Source of the DNA: Cladocopium goreaui
Lineage: Eukaryota > Sar > Dinophyceae > Suessiales > Symbiodiniaceae
Length of the DNA: 64,000 bases
NCBI GenBank assembly: GCA_947184155.2
Contig: CAMXCT020006759.1
Location: forward strand, 156,001-220,000
Reading direction: 5' to 3'
Positions 1 to 14,100 of the stretch are shown piece by piece. The position numbers and the translations under genes were made by a program. The stretch's first letter is position 1. Each line of letters starts with the position of its first letter. The notes under the pieces are model-generated. The model was given only the letters and a program-made list of their open reading frames with translations. It made no database searches and was not told the origin of the DNA.

Positions 1-491
1 AGAAAGAGAGAAGCAAGCAATTTCTAGCCAGGCGCTTCCACCCAGTTCGAATTTTTAATGAAAGGAATTTCCACCAAAGCCAAAATCGTATAGTACCGTA
101 CAACCATTTCCATCTGATGATTCTGTAGCAATCCCACAGGCCGCTCTCAATACCATTGTTTTGGGTCTAACTTTAACAACTCGACTCATAGAGTGTTCCA
201 AATCATCAGCACCATATATTTGGACCATTTACCATTTACCTGCATGTATTCCCTGTGGTTTGCAATTTTTTAAACATGCGGAGTGGGCCCTACCATTTAA
301 ACATACGTACAGAACTGGTATTTCATACTACCTCCGAGCCTGACTGCCCTGGCCCGGCCACCACATATTTAAATGTGATTACCGTATTGTGTAGATCCAT
401 ATAGATCCATATAGATCCAAGGTTCATCGTCATTTTTCTACATGGCTACATGGCAGTCTGAAAACGGCTCTCCCAGGCACGGAGTTCTCAC

Positions 492-555
492 GGCGCGCCG
501 CCGCTGAAGCGGAGCTTAGAGGCTCCAAATGGCACACCCGCTGGTGCCCAGCAAT
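492..555 (-). CDS. Candidate exon
   Basis: Acceptor CTTCAAG and donor C|GTGAGA bound an open frame of 21 codons plus 1 nt reading IAGHQRVCHLEPLSS then an Ala run. It is the only coding-like patch in 1-1410. It lies downstream of the possible stop codons at 1411/1439, so it may belong to another gene. Weak. Confidence 0.4.
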
Positions 556-1410
556 CTTGAAGCGGAAATGGCACACCATGACAATATGACAACAATGGGA
601 GATGTCGCTACCAGATACTACGGTAGAGGTTGGAACTAAATTTGGTTCGTGCTTTATTTGTATACAGATATTGTACATAGTACAAATTGAAGGGCAGAAA
701 CACCTGAGGAAAGGATGCTTTGCACTAGCCGTCCCTACTCACACTCTTTCGTGTGATTGTTTTGGCCGTCTTGAAGCACTTGGGAGATTAGCACCAGGCT
801 AGATCCGCCAGCATGTCACACTGCAGCCAACTCAGTGTTTCGGAAAGCCAAAAAAAAACGAAGAAAGAAGACTTTTTGGATTATCGCAACGACACTCTCA
901 AAGAAACGCAGCCTGGGATAGGCAGTTGCGTTTGGAGGAAGTGGTGCCCCCATGTTCTTTCGTTACATAATTCATGGACATCGAACTGAACTGGGGACGC
1001 CACTTCATCTGGCACATTTTCACTATGTGATACACTTTGGATCCAGTGAAACTGGTGAAATTCAACATGCGCTCCAATTCACTTTCCGGGCAGCAGATCT
1101 TTCTGCTACCGTAGAACCTCTTCCATTTGGGCTGGTTCGCCAACCTGTCTAGTTTATCATTGTTTATCTACCTTTCACAAATCACGTTGGCTAAAAGGTT
1201 GTTGCAATGTGCCTTCCAAATTGCAGCATTGCTCCCAACACCCCAGATATATACATAGATACAAGGGGGGGGATTGGGGAGGTAAAGAGTAAAGAGGTGT
1301 ATAATCTAGAATTATCTAAAATGATCATGTTCTCGAATTTTCCGCCCGATTTCATGGCTTGGAGCAACCTGAAAATCTGGTGCTCGTGTTTTGTGTCGCT
1401 GGAAGCTGCT

Positions 1411-1485
1411 CTAGATCTGCTGCAAATACGCTTTGAGCTCAATCATCAGCTCCTCCCGGCGCGACACGCGACACCGCCCAAGAGG
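1411..1485 (-). CDS. Candidate terminal exon
   Basis: Acceptor GGACTTTGGACAG. Two frames stay open to a stop. The phase-0 frame reads [15 protein letters not shown] and ends in TAG at 1411-1413. The frame that fits the phase of exon 1906-1968 reads [14 protein letters not shown] and ends in TGA at 1439-1441. Either could be the carboxyl end of cluster 1; the choice needs RNA data. Confidence 0.5.
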   Translation of the reverse strand, partial: PLGRCRVSRREELMIELKAYLQQI

Positions 1486-4400
1486 CTGTCCAAAGTCCTC
1501 TGTGTGTTGTTAAACAACAGAAACTCAGTGGATCTAAGAGAAATCCCAACCAACACATCAACATATATCAACGTCTGTCAAGCATCGGCAAAAAAACATG
1601 CTGGCAGACTTGAACTCATCCTGAAGTCACGATATTCATTCTATTCTGAGCTGAATCACCTGCAGCTAGGACATTTCGGCCAAAAGAAAGCCAAGGCCAA
1701 TAGATTTGATAGCAACCGGCGATGTGTTTTCCAGCTAATCCTTTTTCTATATTTCACTAAAGTGCTTTGTTGCGATAGACATGATCAATTGAGGGTGGTT
1801 CCAAGTACTGATCGACATGATGAATCCCAGACTTCGTGGAAAAAAATAGGGGGTCCATCTTTTCCCTCAAAAGATTGGGTTGAAATGGAGATTTTGATCC
1901 CTGACCCAGCCTGGGTGGGCGTTTCCCCAGGCGGCACAAAGCCTCCGGCCAAGACACCTTTGGCCTGGCTGAGTCAGGGTGGGAAACTTCTTGTGTAGAA
2001 TAAAATTTGAATAAATATATTCTATTCTATGTCCATATGTGTATTTTATAGTTATAGTTATCGTTTCATCTATCATATCTATAATTGTATAAAAATAATT
2101 ACCTTTATAAGTACAGTATGTCATATTATATCCACTGTATGTATGTCTGTCAGTCTGTATGCATACATGTATTGCATGCCAGCATGCATGCATGCATGGA
2201 TGCATTCATGCCGTATGATCTAGTATGTGTAATGTTTTAGACATGTTGTCTATCATCTGATTGTTTTTCGGTTTTGAATCACATTTCGAAAGTACAATGA
2301 TAACGACTTCAACCTTCAGATTTGTGATGCATCAGCTGCTAGTTTCTATGTTCTCCTGGGTTCTAGGTCGCTCCAATCCGAAACTTGGTTGGTGTTAGAA
2401 ACTTCCAGAATGATAGAAAATCAAATCCTATTAAACGGGTTTCAAACTACATTTCTACCCTCTCATAATTTAAGATACCCATGGAAAACTAGCCATTTCT
2501 TGTTCTTCGTTGGAAAAAACCTCCATTTCAAATGTCTAGATGATTTTCCACTGCAATATTCGATTACCCAATGGGTATCGCCTTCACGGAGATCCACTGG
2601 CCGATGCCACCAAGCAGGTCTAGACTCACACCACCTGGCAGGAAACAGGAAAGGTTGCACCGTATTTATGGCTATGTAATGGCTATATAATGGCTATATA
2701 ATGGTTATATAATGATATATAATGGCTATATAATGGCGATATATCCATAAATATCCACAGTGAATCTCCATGATATCCCCATATTTATTGGCAATATAAC
2801 TCCCCAATTTCATGGGTTTTTAACCAGCCAAATTGGAGGTATCGGCATGAAGCATGATAAAACCAACATAAACCAATAAACCAACCATAAAATGAGGATG
2901 TATATAATAGGTATTTCACCGGCAGGCACAATATGTTAATATGATCAATGCCATTGAATGATCAAATCAAATCGGCGCAAAAAGAACTGGTTAGTGGTTT
3001 TGACCTCCTAAAAAAAATAAAAGATCGCTCGTTTTGGATCATCCCTAGTAAATGAATGAGGTATGTATTGCATCTGTGTTCCGGGACCATTTAATGTTTG
3101 CCATTTTTTCCCACATGTTCATCTGTTTTTGGGACAGCCTTCTCCAGATCTCACAGTAGACTCAAGATACACTGATCGAGACAATTCCTGGGTGTCTGGC
3201 CAAAGACCGGAAGGTTCTCAGCCGGTGGATTGTAACCTCGGCGATGAGGATCGCCCGAAAAAGGCAACTCCCGGACTGCCTTTTGTGTGGGTTCGGCCCG
3301 CAGCTAGTAGGATGCTCGATCTCAAGCTTCGCTGCCCCAAATTCCATACTGACAGTCTATGCTTTTACAGAAAAAAACGAGTAGGCATCATCTGGGAAAT
3401 ATACCACAAATCAAACACTTCAGCTAATTCCAATTGTTTTTGAACACATCCTTCAAAAACGCGCGAAAAATCGCCTGAGACCAGTGCGGAAGGCCACTTT
3501 TAGGGCTGGCTTGCCGTTTTGTAGCTGACCTTTGGCCTGGTGACTCACGGTGATATTGTGGTTATTGGGGTTTACCATGGTTTACCACTATGGCTTTGCG
3601 GAAATGTTGAAAAAGATGTCATGGGGAAATGTTGATGAAGCGGTTTCTTTTAAAAAAGAAAATAATGGCGTCAGGTCAGTCTCTTCCAACTGGTGGTTGT
3701 TTTTCTAAAGAGAAACCTGTGTGGTCATTCCTATATATACCACAGCATAAGTAGATATAAGTAGAGGGTTGTCCCGTAATTGTTTTCATCTGATTAAAAA
3801 AACACCTGAGATTGAGATGTTTGGTGAAGGGCAAGCCATTTAAATAGCAGATTCTCACTTTTTTGTGGTATGGAATCCACGTTTATTTATATTTTAGATA
3901 ATCCGGAATAGGTTCATACACTGATCCCGCCTGCTTGTCTGGCTTGCCGGCACCTTCTGGTACCTCCACGGTGAAGAGGTTGGAAAACTCACCTGCAGCG
4001 CATCAGCCGCGAGACCGTGGCACGTCCGATGGCATCACTTGGGGATGGCGTATACCACTCATTGGCAAAACTGGGGGGTCATATGTGCGTGCCTGGAAGT
4101 ATCTGGAAGTCATAGCTCACCGCAGGAATTCCTTTCTCCTTGGAACCAAATGTGTCCAAAAATGTGTCCATGTAGGTCTCCATGCGGGTTTGATACCGGA
4201 AAATTATGGGTCCCCCCCGGAAATCCCATGGACTATTAAATCGCCAGAAAGTGAGGCAAGACATTCCCCGTTTTCGGACAACCCCCCATGTCCATAAAGC
4301 TGACCACTGTCCTGTGGTGCGCTGGGAGTACCAGGAGCCACTGAGGCGCCTGGCCGGAGTTCATCCTTGTTTCTTGATCGGAAATCTATGGGATTTGTCA

Positions 4401-7400
4401 TGAGTTTATCATCCAAGTCTGGATTTCTGTATGAAAAATTAATTATTACTGTTGGTTTTTACTGTGATATATTTTTCCCTGAACCGATTCTGGAAGAATT
4501 GACCAGCACAAAATGGATCGAGAATGGGTCGCGAATGTGAGTCGCAGAGTCTTAAATTTGGACCCGCACCTGTAGCATATGTATCCAACGAAGATGATAT
4601 GATCGACCCTTCAATGATCCAATACAGAAACCGGCTTTATGCGGTTTAGGTTTCCCTTCCAAAATCGTCGACAGCAAAAAAACACTATTGGGTTGCATTT
4701 GTTTTTTGCTTCACCAATTGGTTCTTAATTCCTAGTTTAAGAAGTGTTCAAGGATGACTTGGGGTCCTTGTTTTTGGACATGGTCCTTAGCTCAGGGCCT
4801 TCATCCCCTTCTGTTTGAGGAGTAGTCCCATATTACAGCAATGTCCAGCAAACTCGATAGCTCGAGTTAGTACAACCATCAACTGGCCATGAACCACCAA
4901 GGCTTTGGGCACTGCTAAGGTCATGGAAAACATTGCGGTCCGTGGTCCATTTTAAGCGTCTGCATTGTCTGCACGTCAAAAGACATGGCACACCTTCTGC
5001 AAACGCGTGAAACAAGGCCTGGTTGCAAGGCTTGCTGAGTGTCAAGCTCAGGAAAAGGGTATATATATATAATGGTATATACACGGCCATAATTCTCCGA
5101 GTTTCCGCAGGACCGCAATATACCGCAATAAGGTCCATGCTTCCTTTGCCCGGACCATGACACAAGGGAATGGCGATTTCAAGGACAGCATTAGGCAGGA
5201 CAAGCGAAGAGTGAAAATCAGAGTGAAGACTCGGTGTATTGGGCAACAGCTGCAACAGAATCGACCAAAAAATCAATGACATCCCACTCGAAACAGTGGG
5301 AAGTGATTTTACATGATTCTTACCATCTTTTGAGAGATTATCATCTGATCAAATCATATCTGATCTAGATCTTTATGAGCACCTCTGCAAGCCTAGCCAA
5401 CAGGCGGTGATCCAATCCATGCCCGTCGCGTACATGCTCGGGACTTCCCCCGGGACGCGGGGCTGGGCCGGCAACGAAAAACCTGGATGCGTTAGTCAAC
5501 TTTGCAGTGGGTTTTCTTGTTTTTTGCCAGTTGAGTTTCATCATCTTGATGTGAAACATCTAAAAGTCCACAAGGAAATGAACGAAATCTATATGCAATA
5601 TCACCTATACGCACTCAGCCGTGCAAGCTCTAGGCAATGCTTCCAAGCAGCGATTGCTTGAAAAGAAGCAAATGAAGAGCTTCCAGCAATCCACAGTCTT
5701 TTAAAATTTGTAGCATCCACAGTTGCTCAAAAACTGTGGTATTGAACAAGACAGGTTTCCAGCGTGATTCACTCTTGGTTTCCCTGTGATCGTTGTGTTG
5801 CAGCCTCCAGCTGAGCTATGTGACTTTAGCTGCGGCCACTGGGGGCTGAGGATGTCATCCCAAAAGGTCCTTGCCAAACCATATTGAAACCGTTCCCCCA
5901 AGATTCCCCCCAAATGAATTTCCAAGCAGTCGATCCAATTATTTGGGCCCCCGTTGGGCCCAGATGAGTGAATGCGATATTAGGGGATGGGATTATGATC
6001 CGTTTATATGAGTTTATATGTGCTAATATTTGCTATATGGTTATGATATCCCCCATGGTTGCTGGTGACTTTACCCCTTGATTGTCATTGATGATCCATC
6101 TCTTTAAAGCCATCCCCAGGTTGATGGAGGGCAGCTCTGAACATCACAAAGCCACGACTGCAACGCAAGGCGCTCACAGCATGTCTGACTAAGTCAGAAA
6201 ATCCTGGCAGGGAGCAGATGGGAGCAGGTGCCTCCTTTTCCCATGAACCAAAACATAGTCCGATTATGTCCAGTTTTGACTATCAACCGCACAAATGCGT
6301 GACTAAACATTAACTTCAGAAAATTGGGGATGCCATCTCTCCAGGACTTGGATCTATTGGCTCCAATTTTTTGGGGCTTTCTGGCTGCGTCGTTAAACTT
6401 GATGAACTCATTACCAGCCAACTTCTTTGGTGGTTCCCATCCTGAAGATCCGAGTTTCATTGGGTCTCAGCACTGCAAAAGAGAGATGCAATGTCTATAT
6501 ATAAGAAACTACTAGTACATAGAATATAGAATTGAAAAATTTTTACGTTTTAGGGCATCTTCAGGAATTGAAAAAAACGTGTACATAGAATATCCCAGAG
6601 GTGTACATAGAATATTTTTTCAATTCTGGAAGATGTTTTTTTTTGATTTGTTTGAATTATCAAAATTTCATCCATACTGCAGCATAAATGGACATAAATG
6701 GAGATTTTTCAAATTTTCATCCCACTAAAATCTTTTGAATTATCAAAATATCACCCATACTGCAGCATAAATGGACATAAATGGACATTTGTCAAATTTT
6801 CATCCCACTAAAATCTTTTGAATTATCAACATATCACCCATACTGCAGCATAAATGGACATAAATGGACATTTGTCGAAATTTCATCCCACTAAAATCTT
6901 TTGAATTATCAAAATATCACCCATACTGCAGCATAAATGGACATAAATGGACATGTTTCAAACTTTCAGCCCACTAAAATATTTTGAATTATAAAAATAT
7001 CATCCGTACTGGAAGGAATTGGGTCTCTTTCCTGTATAAGGGTATATATTTTATATACATAATTCCCTTTGGGGAGCAGCAACCCTGGATGTCTGAAATT
7101 CCTCAACTAGAACGTTTCAACAAAAAACAGGTCCCCGAAATGACCAATTTCTTTTAATAATGTATTTAAAATAATATTTTTTTTCAAGCTCACTGAAGGG
7201 TATCCCCCACAACTGGTGTCGTAGAACTATGACAAAAACTATTTTGCAATGAACACCAACGGAAATGGGTGGTGTTCCTGGAAAAATGGATGAATATTTT
7301 CACTGGGGACCTATATTATATGTATGCAATTCTGCAAGGAATTGGGTCCTTGTCATGTATAAGGATAATTATATATTATATACATAATTCCCTTTGGGGA

Positions 7401-10400
7401 GTAGCAACCCTGGATGTCTGAAGTTCCTAAACTGGAGAACATTTCAGGAAAAAAAGGTCCCCTGAAATGATCAATTTCTTTTTATATTGTATTAAAAAAT
7501 GAGTTTTTTGAAGCTCACCTAAGGGTCCCCCCCACGAACGGTGTCTTAGAACTATGAGAAAATAATATGTTGCAATGAACACCAACGGAATTGGGTGGTG
7601 TTCCTGGAAAAATTGATGAATATGTTCACTGGGGACCTATATTCTATGTATGTAATTCTGCAAGGAACTGGGTCCCTTTCATGTATAAGGGTATATATTA
7701 TATACGTAATTCTCTTTGGGGAGCAGCATCCCTGGATGTCTGAAGTTCCTAAAACGTTTCAACAACAAAAAACAGGTCCCCCGGAATGATCAATTTCTTT
7801 TATATTGTATTAAAAAAATGAGTTTTTGAAGCTCACCTAAGGGTCCCCCCCCCCACGACCGGTGTCGTAGAACTAGTGTAAAAAAACTACTCTACCTTGA
7901 AAACCAATGGAATTAGGTGGTGGTCCTCAAAAAATGGATGAACATTCCCCTGGTTTTCATGGTCTTTCACGGTTGGTGTCAAAAAATATAGCTTCTGATG
8001 TCCCCCGAAATGATCAATGTCTTTTTATATTGTATTCAAAAAAATGAGTTTTTCAAGCTCATCTAAGGTTACCCCCACGACCGGTGCCGTAGAACAATGA
8101 AAAAAAAACAAAAAAACCTACTTTGCAATGAAAACCAATGGAATTGGGTGGTGTTCCTATTTAAAAAAAGTGAATCTTCCCCTTGAGACTTATATTCTAT
8201 GTATGTAGTTCTGCAAGGAATTGGGTCTCTTCCATGTATAAGGGTATAGATCAATTCCCTTTGGGGAGTAGCGACCCTGGATGTCTGAAGTTCCTGAACT
8301 GGAACATTAAAAAAACACCAGGTCACCCGAAATGATATTTTTTTTTTTAAATGCGTTTTTCAGGCTCACCTAAGGTTACCCCCACGACCGGTGTCGTAGA
8401 ACAATGAAAAAAAACTACTTTGCAATGAAAACCAATGGAATTGGGTGGTGTTCCTGTTAAAAAATAAAGTGAATCTTCCCCTTGAGACTTATATTCTATG
8501 ATATTCTATGTATGTAGTTCTGCAAGGAATTGGGTCTCTTCCATGTATAAGGGTATAGATCAATTCCTTTTGGGGAGTAGCGACCCTGGATGTCTGAAGT
8601 TCCTGAACTGGAACATTAAAAAAGCACCAGGTCACCCGAAATGATAAATTTATTTTTGTTTTGTTAAAAAAAAATGAGTTTTTCAAGCTCACCTAAGGTT
8701 ACCCCCACGACCGGTGTCGTAGAACAATGAAAAACACCTACTTTGCCATGAAAACCAATGGAATTAGGTGGTGTTCCTCAAAAAAAAAGTGAATCTTCCC
8801 CTTGAGACTTATATTCTATGTATGTAGTTCTGCAAGGAATTGGGTCTCTTCCATGTATAAGGGTATGATCAATTCCCTTTGGGGAGTAGCAACCCTGGAT
8901 GTCTGAAGTTCCTAAACTGGAGAACATTTCAGGAAAAAAAGGTCCCCTGAAATGATCAATTTCTTTTTATATTGTATTAAAAAAATGAGTTTTTTAAGCT
9001 CACCTAAGGGAACCCCCACGACTGGTGTCGTAGAACTATGATAAAAAAAAACTACTTTGCAATGAAAACTAATGGAATTGGGTCGTGTTCCTATTAAAAA
9101 AAGTGAATCCTCCCCTTGAGACTTATATTCTATGTATGTAGTTCTGCAAGGAATTGGGTCTCTTCCATGTATAAGGGTATAGATCAATTCCTTTTGGGGA
9201 GTAGCGACCCTGGATGTCTGAAGTTCCTGAACTGGAACATTAAAAAGGCACCAGGTCACCCGAAATGATAAATTTCTTTTTGTTTTGTTAAAAAAAATGA
9301 GTTTTTCAAGCTCACCTAAGGTTACCCCCACGACCAGTGCCGTAGAACAATGAAAAAAACTACTTTGCAATGAAAACCAATGGAATTGGGTGGTGTTCCT
9401 ATAAACAAAAGGTGAATCTTCCCCTTGAGACTTATATTCTATGTATGTAGTTCTGCAAGGAATTGGGTCTCTTCCATGTATAAGGGTATAGGTCAATTCC
9501 CTTTGGGGAGTAGCGACCCTGGATGTCTGAAGTTCCTAAACTGGAGAACATTTCAGGAAAAAAAGGTCCCATGAAATGATCAATTTCTTTTTATATTATT
9601 TTAAAAAAATGAGCTTTTCAACCTCACCGAAGGTTACCCCCACGACTGGTGTCGTAGAACTATGATATAAGAACATATTTTGCAATGAAAACCAATGGAA
9701 TTGGGTGGTGTTCCTATTTAAAAAAAGTGAATCTTCCCCTTGAGACTTATATTCTATGTATGTAGTTCTGCAAGGAATTGGGTCTCTTCCATGTATAAGG
9801 GTATAGATCAATTCCTTTTGGGGAGTAGCGACCCTGGATGTCTGAAGTTCCTGAACTGGAACATTAAAAAAGCACCAGGTCACCCGAAATGATAAATTTC
9901 TTTTTGTTTTGTTTTAAAAAAATGAGTTTTTCAAGCTCACCTAAGGTTACCCCCACGACCGGTGTCGTAGAACAATGAAAAACACCTACTTTGCCATGAA
10001 AACCAATGGAATTAGGTGGTGTTCCTCAAAAAAAAAGTGAATCTTCCCCTTGAGACTTATATTCTATGTATGTAGTTCTGCAAGGAATTGGGTCTCTTCC
10101 ATGTATAAGGGTATAGATCAATTCGCTTTGGGGAGTAGCAACCCTGGATGTCTGAAGTTCCTAAACTGGAGAACATTTCAGGAAAAAAAGGTCCCCTGAA
10201 ATGATCAATTTCTTTTTATATTGTATTAAAAAAATGAGTTTTTTAAGCTCACCTAAGGGAACCCCCACGACTGGTGTCGTAGAACTATGATAAAAACAAA
10301 ACATATTTTGCAATGAAAACCAATGGAATTAGGTTGTATTCCACAAAAAATGGATGAACCTTCCCTTGGTTTTCATGGTCTTTCATGGTTGGTGTCAAAA

Positions 10401-11150
10401 AATATAGTTTCTGAATGTTTCTGATGTCCCCCGAAATGATTAATTTCTTTTCATATTGTATTAAAAAAATGTTTTTTTAAAGCTCACCGAAGGGTACCCC
10501 CACGACCGGTGCCGTAGAACAATGAGAAAAACCTACTTTGCAACGAAAACCAATGGAATTAGGTGGTGTTCCTCAAAAAAAGGATGAATTGTATTCAAGA
10601 AAATGAGTTTTTCAAGCTCACCTAAGGTTACCCCCACGACCGGTGTCGCAGAACAATGAAAAAAAACTGCTTTGCAATGAAACCCAATGGAATTAGGTAG
10701 CGTTCCTCAAAAATGGATGAACCTTCCCCTGGTTTTCATGGCTTTTCACGGTCAATGTCAAAAAATCTAAATTTTGATTGAAAAACATAGGAATTTGGCA
10801 GATTTAATGACACATTCCCTGCCACCTGCATCAGTTGCATTTCTTTCGAGATTGTTGCGGCAAAACGGCGGGAACCGACATGAATGCCTACGAAATATGT
10901 TTAGATTGCAAAAAGAAACTGAAGAAATTGGACTAAGTTCGCGATTGCAGTGGAAAAAACCATGGTGATCCATGGTGGGAGCCCAGGGTTTTTGGTGGAG
11001 CTGAATTTTTAGGGATTGGATCTTCTAAAATGGATCTTCTAAAATCTTCTAAAAATAAAACATATTCTATGTACCTTTTTTTTTCCTATGAGGGGGCAGG
11101 ATTGAATTCCGGCATATTCTAAGTACGAGTAGTTCCTTATATATATATAC

Positions 11151-11183
<33 letters not shown>

Positions 11184-14100
11184 CATATATATATACATAT
11201 ATATATATACATAATATATTATATATATATATATATTGAAATCACTGATGTATCACATTGATCTACAAGGATGTGTCTGCATCTGTGATACACACATGTA
11301 CTATCACGTACTTGTATATATTAGCTATATATTATTATTGTAGTCTCAGTCAGCATGTTGTTGCATCTACAATGTATGCATGTCCCCATCAGTGGGATTA
11401 TGACCATCTGCACCCTGACAAATCAAGCAAAGTCTGCCGTGTTTTCAGTCCTTGTTCCCTGCTTCTGGTCTGGAACAACAATCTGCGGCGGAGAGGGGTT
11501 GAAACTCAAGACCCAGGTCCCACAGTTGTTCTAGTTGTTCTTGGCATGTAAACAAATCCACATTGGGGGTATACGGTATACTCTATAATTGACCCATACC
11601 CATCCGGCAAAAATATGCGGTGTAGCTGCTGAGTTCAATGGGAAACCGTGGAAAATGATGCTTCGATGCGCTGCCACCTCCGGCAATCAAGCATGGCGGC
11701 AAGACTGTTTCATGGGGTGCGTTTCTGAATGCCAGCCGAGCTTGCCAGAGGGTAAATCGCACATTAAATCTCGAGTGTTTGTTGCTTAAATCATCTTCAG
11801 TCCATGTTTTGGTTGGTTGCATCCCTTCATTTGTTGATAGTTATAATGATATAAAACTTGTAAAACCCATACCCTCTGGTCATCAAACAAGGCACTGGAA
11901 AATCCCAACGCCTTGAGGTCGGGTAGGGCAACAGAAGCGGAAGAAACCCGTCCTGACGATGCAGCTTGACATCTATTTTCAGAAGATTTTGAAGGGTCAA
12001 AAGATTAACGAAACCTCAACAGCTTGGATTTTTTTATGATTTTTCTATACCCTAGAGCAGACATGAGCAGACTAATATAGATGTGGAAAACCCAGTGATT
12101 TCCCATTTGGAAAATGATCTATACGCCTCGGCGGCTCCAGGATGGGAGAGGCCTGCGCGAGTTCAGCGCGTTGGCGGTTTCAAAATTCTGGTGGAATATT
12201 TATTTAAAAAAACATTAAAAAAAATAATCTTCAATATATTCTCAAGATTTCTAAAGTCTGACTGAACCATTCGAAATTCATAGTTCAATGAGTTCAATGA
12301 GTTCAATGAGTTCAATGAGTTCAATGTTTAAAACGGTGAAATGTTCTCAAACATTGAAGCATCATGATGCACCTGCGACTCTAGGTCTGGGGATGAGGAG
12401 CCATCAGGAGCTGCACCTGGGACCGGGCAAGGCTGTTGCCGGATTCAACCCTCTCTATCGGCTAATTGAAATAAGAATCCAAAGAACCCTAGGGTACCCT
12501 GGAATTCTGGCCATTAGTTCTTATTTAGCTGTCCAATGTTTATCTGGTTATGGTTGTGAAATCTAATGATGATGTGAAGAAATAGGTGGTCAGGTCCTAA
12601 GGTTTAGTGGAACACTCAAAAAAAAAGTCCACAACGGGGAAACGAGTTCCTAACAAAGTGGCATCCTTCCGTGAATTTCCCTCACCCCCATTCTGTCACC
12701 AGCTTCCCCCTGACCTTGTGAAGGATGAAGAATGTAAATTCTATGGAAAATCTATGGAAATACAATCTATGGAAAATCTTCATAAATTCTTCTTTTGTAT
12801 TTGTTTTGAAAATCTATTGAAATACTTAGTCTAAGCTCCGGGGGTTACCGGACCTAATGATTAAGAACTAACGCCTTGAGAACTTGAGGGTACCTTCGTT
12901 CACAACCCCCTTGCTTTTGGACATTTCACACTTAAGAACCCCTGGAAAAATTGTATTCAGTTCTTATCCAGCAGTTCCGCTGTAGCTTAACTATGGTGAT
13001 TAAAAAGCTAGATGTATAGGCTATAGAAATTTATAAACCAACTTAAATCTGATTGTAACATATTGTAACTAAGTTGGTTTACAACTTACTATATTGTAAC
13101 TACACTTAGAATCACTTTGTGTGTATACAGCAACTTATATCTGGAGGGCACCATCTTGTATATTAGAGGTGACCTTAAATCCCTTTGACTGATATGTGAT
13201 TACATATATATGTGTATATGGGATGTATATAACAACTAATGGGATACAGTATATCCGGTGTTCTTATGTCAACATTGACTGACGTATGGTTTGATCCCAT
13301 TTCTGGTATTTCGCCCAACGTGGTTAATCCTTTCTGATGATATCTGAGTAATCCCAGTTATATAAACTTAATGGGATATGATATAACTTAAGATATAACC
13401 ATTGACTGATTTGTGGTGATATTTATTGATAGATGTAATTGCATATGTAAATGCAACACGTGGAAATTACTGTCATGTTCATTACTCAGTTAAATTGCTC
13501 TGGTGATATATCCCATTTATATATTGGATAAATGTGATGGTAGCAATGTGTGTACAGAAATCTTGATATAATATCTGTCAGTTGGCTTGCAGCTGGGATA
13601 TACAACCATTAACGGATACATGGAATTGCGATTATTTGCTGGACTATCAATTTGATGTTTAGTGGGATATCATTTGATTGTTAAAAGGGATGTAATAGGA
13701 TGGGAAATGGGGATATATATCTCGTGATGTCGCTAGCAGTACTAGCACTACTAGGGTAATATTGCAACACGCAACGAGCAACAGAGAACGCCTGAAACTG
13801 ACCTAGCTACAGTAAGTATTGCTGCTAACAACTACAGTAACCTATGGATCCAACAAGGCACGGGGGTCGAGCTCCTCGAAGGGAGGGGCCGAGGTGTCCT
13901 CCTAAGGCAGAGAAGGCAGAAGACCTGGTAGGTCTGGAGTTTCTACTGGGAAATCACCCATTTTTCATAGGTAAATCATGTTTATATTATCATATATTAT
14001 CCATAAAAGGGTCATGGCTTCCTATCATAGCTGTGTTAAATAATCAGCGGTGTTGCTATGAAAATCCGACTAAAAAGGACCCAACAATTGCAATTTCTTC

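Noticed and set aside
8912..9496. 194-codon minus frame across two satellite units
   Set aside because: Lies wholly in the 310-bp array, unit length varies by non-multiples of three, and other units break the frame.
10774..10968. Plus-strand frame with protein-like composition
   Set aside because: Antisense to exon 10826-10887, which has good splice sites and fits both neighbours in phase.
11677..11752. Candidate 27-nt exon (LAAMLDCR) at 11678-11704
   Set aside because: The bases match the end of a family-2 element (CTCCGGCAATCAAGCATGGC), and exon 11912-11964 joins 11414-11482 without it.
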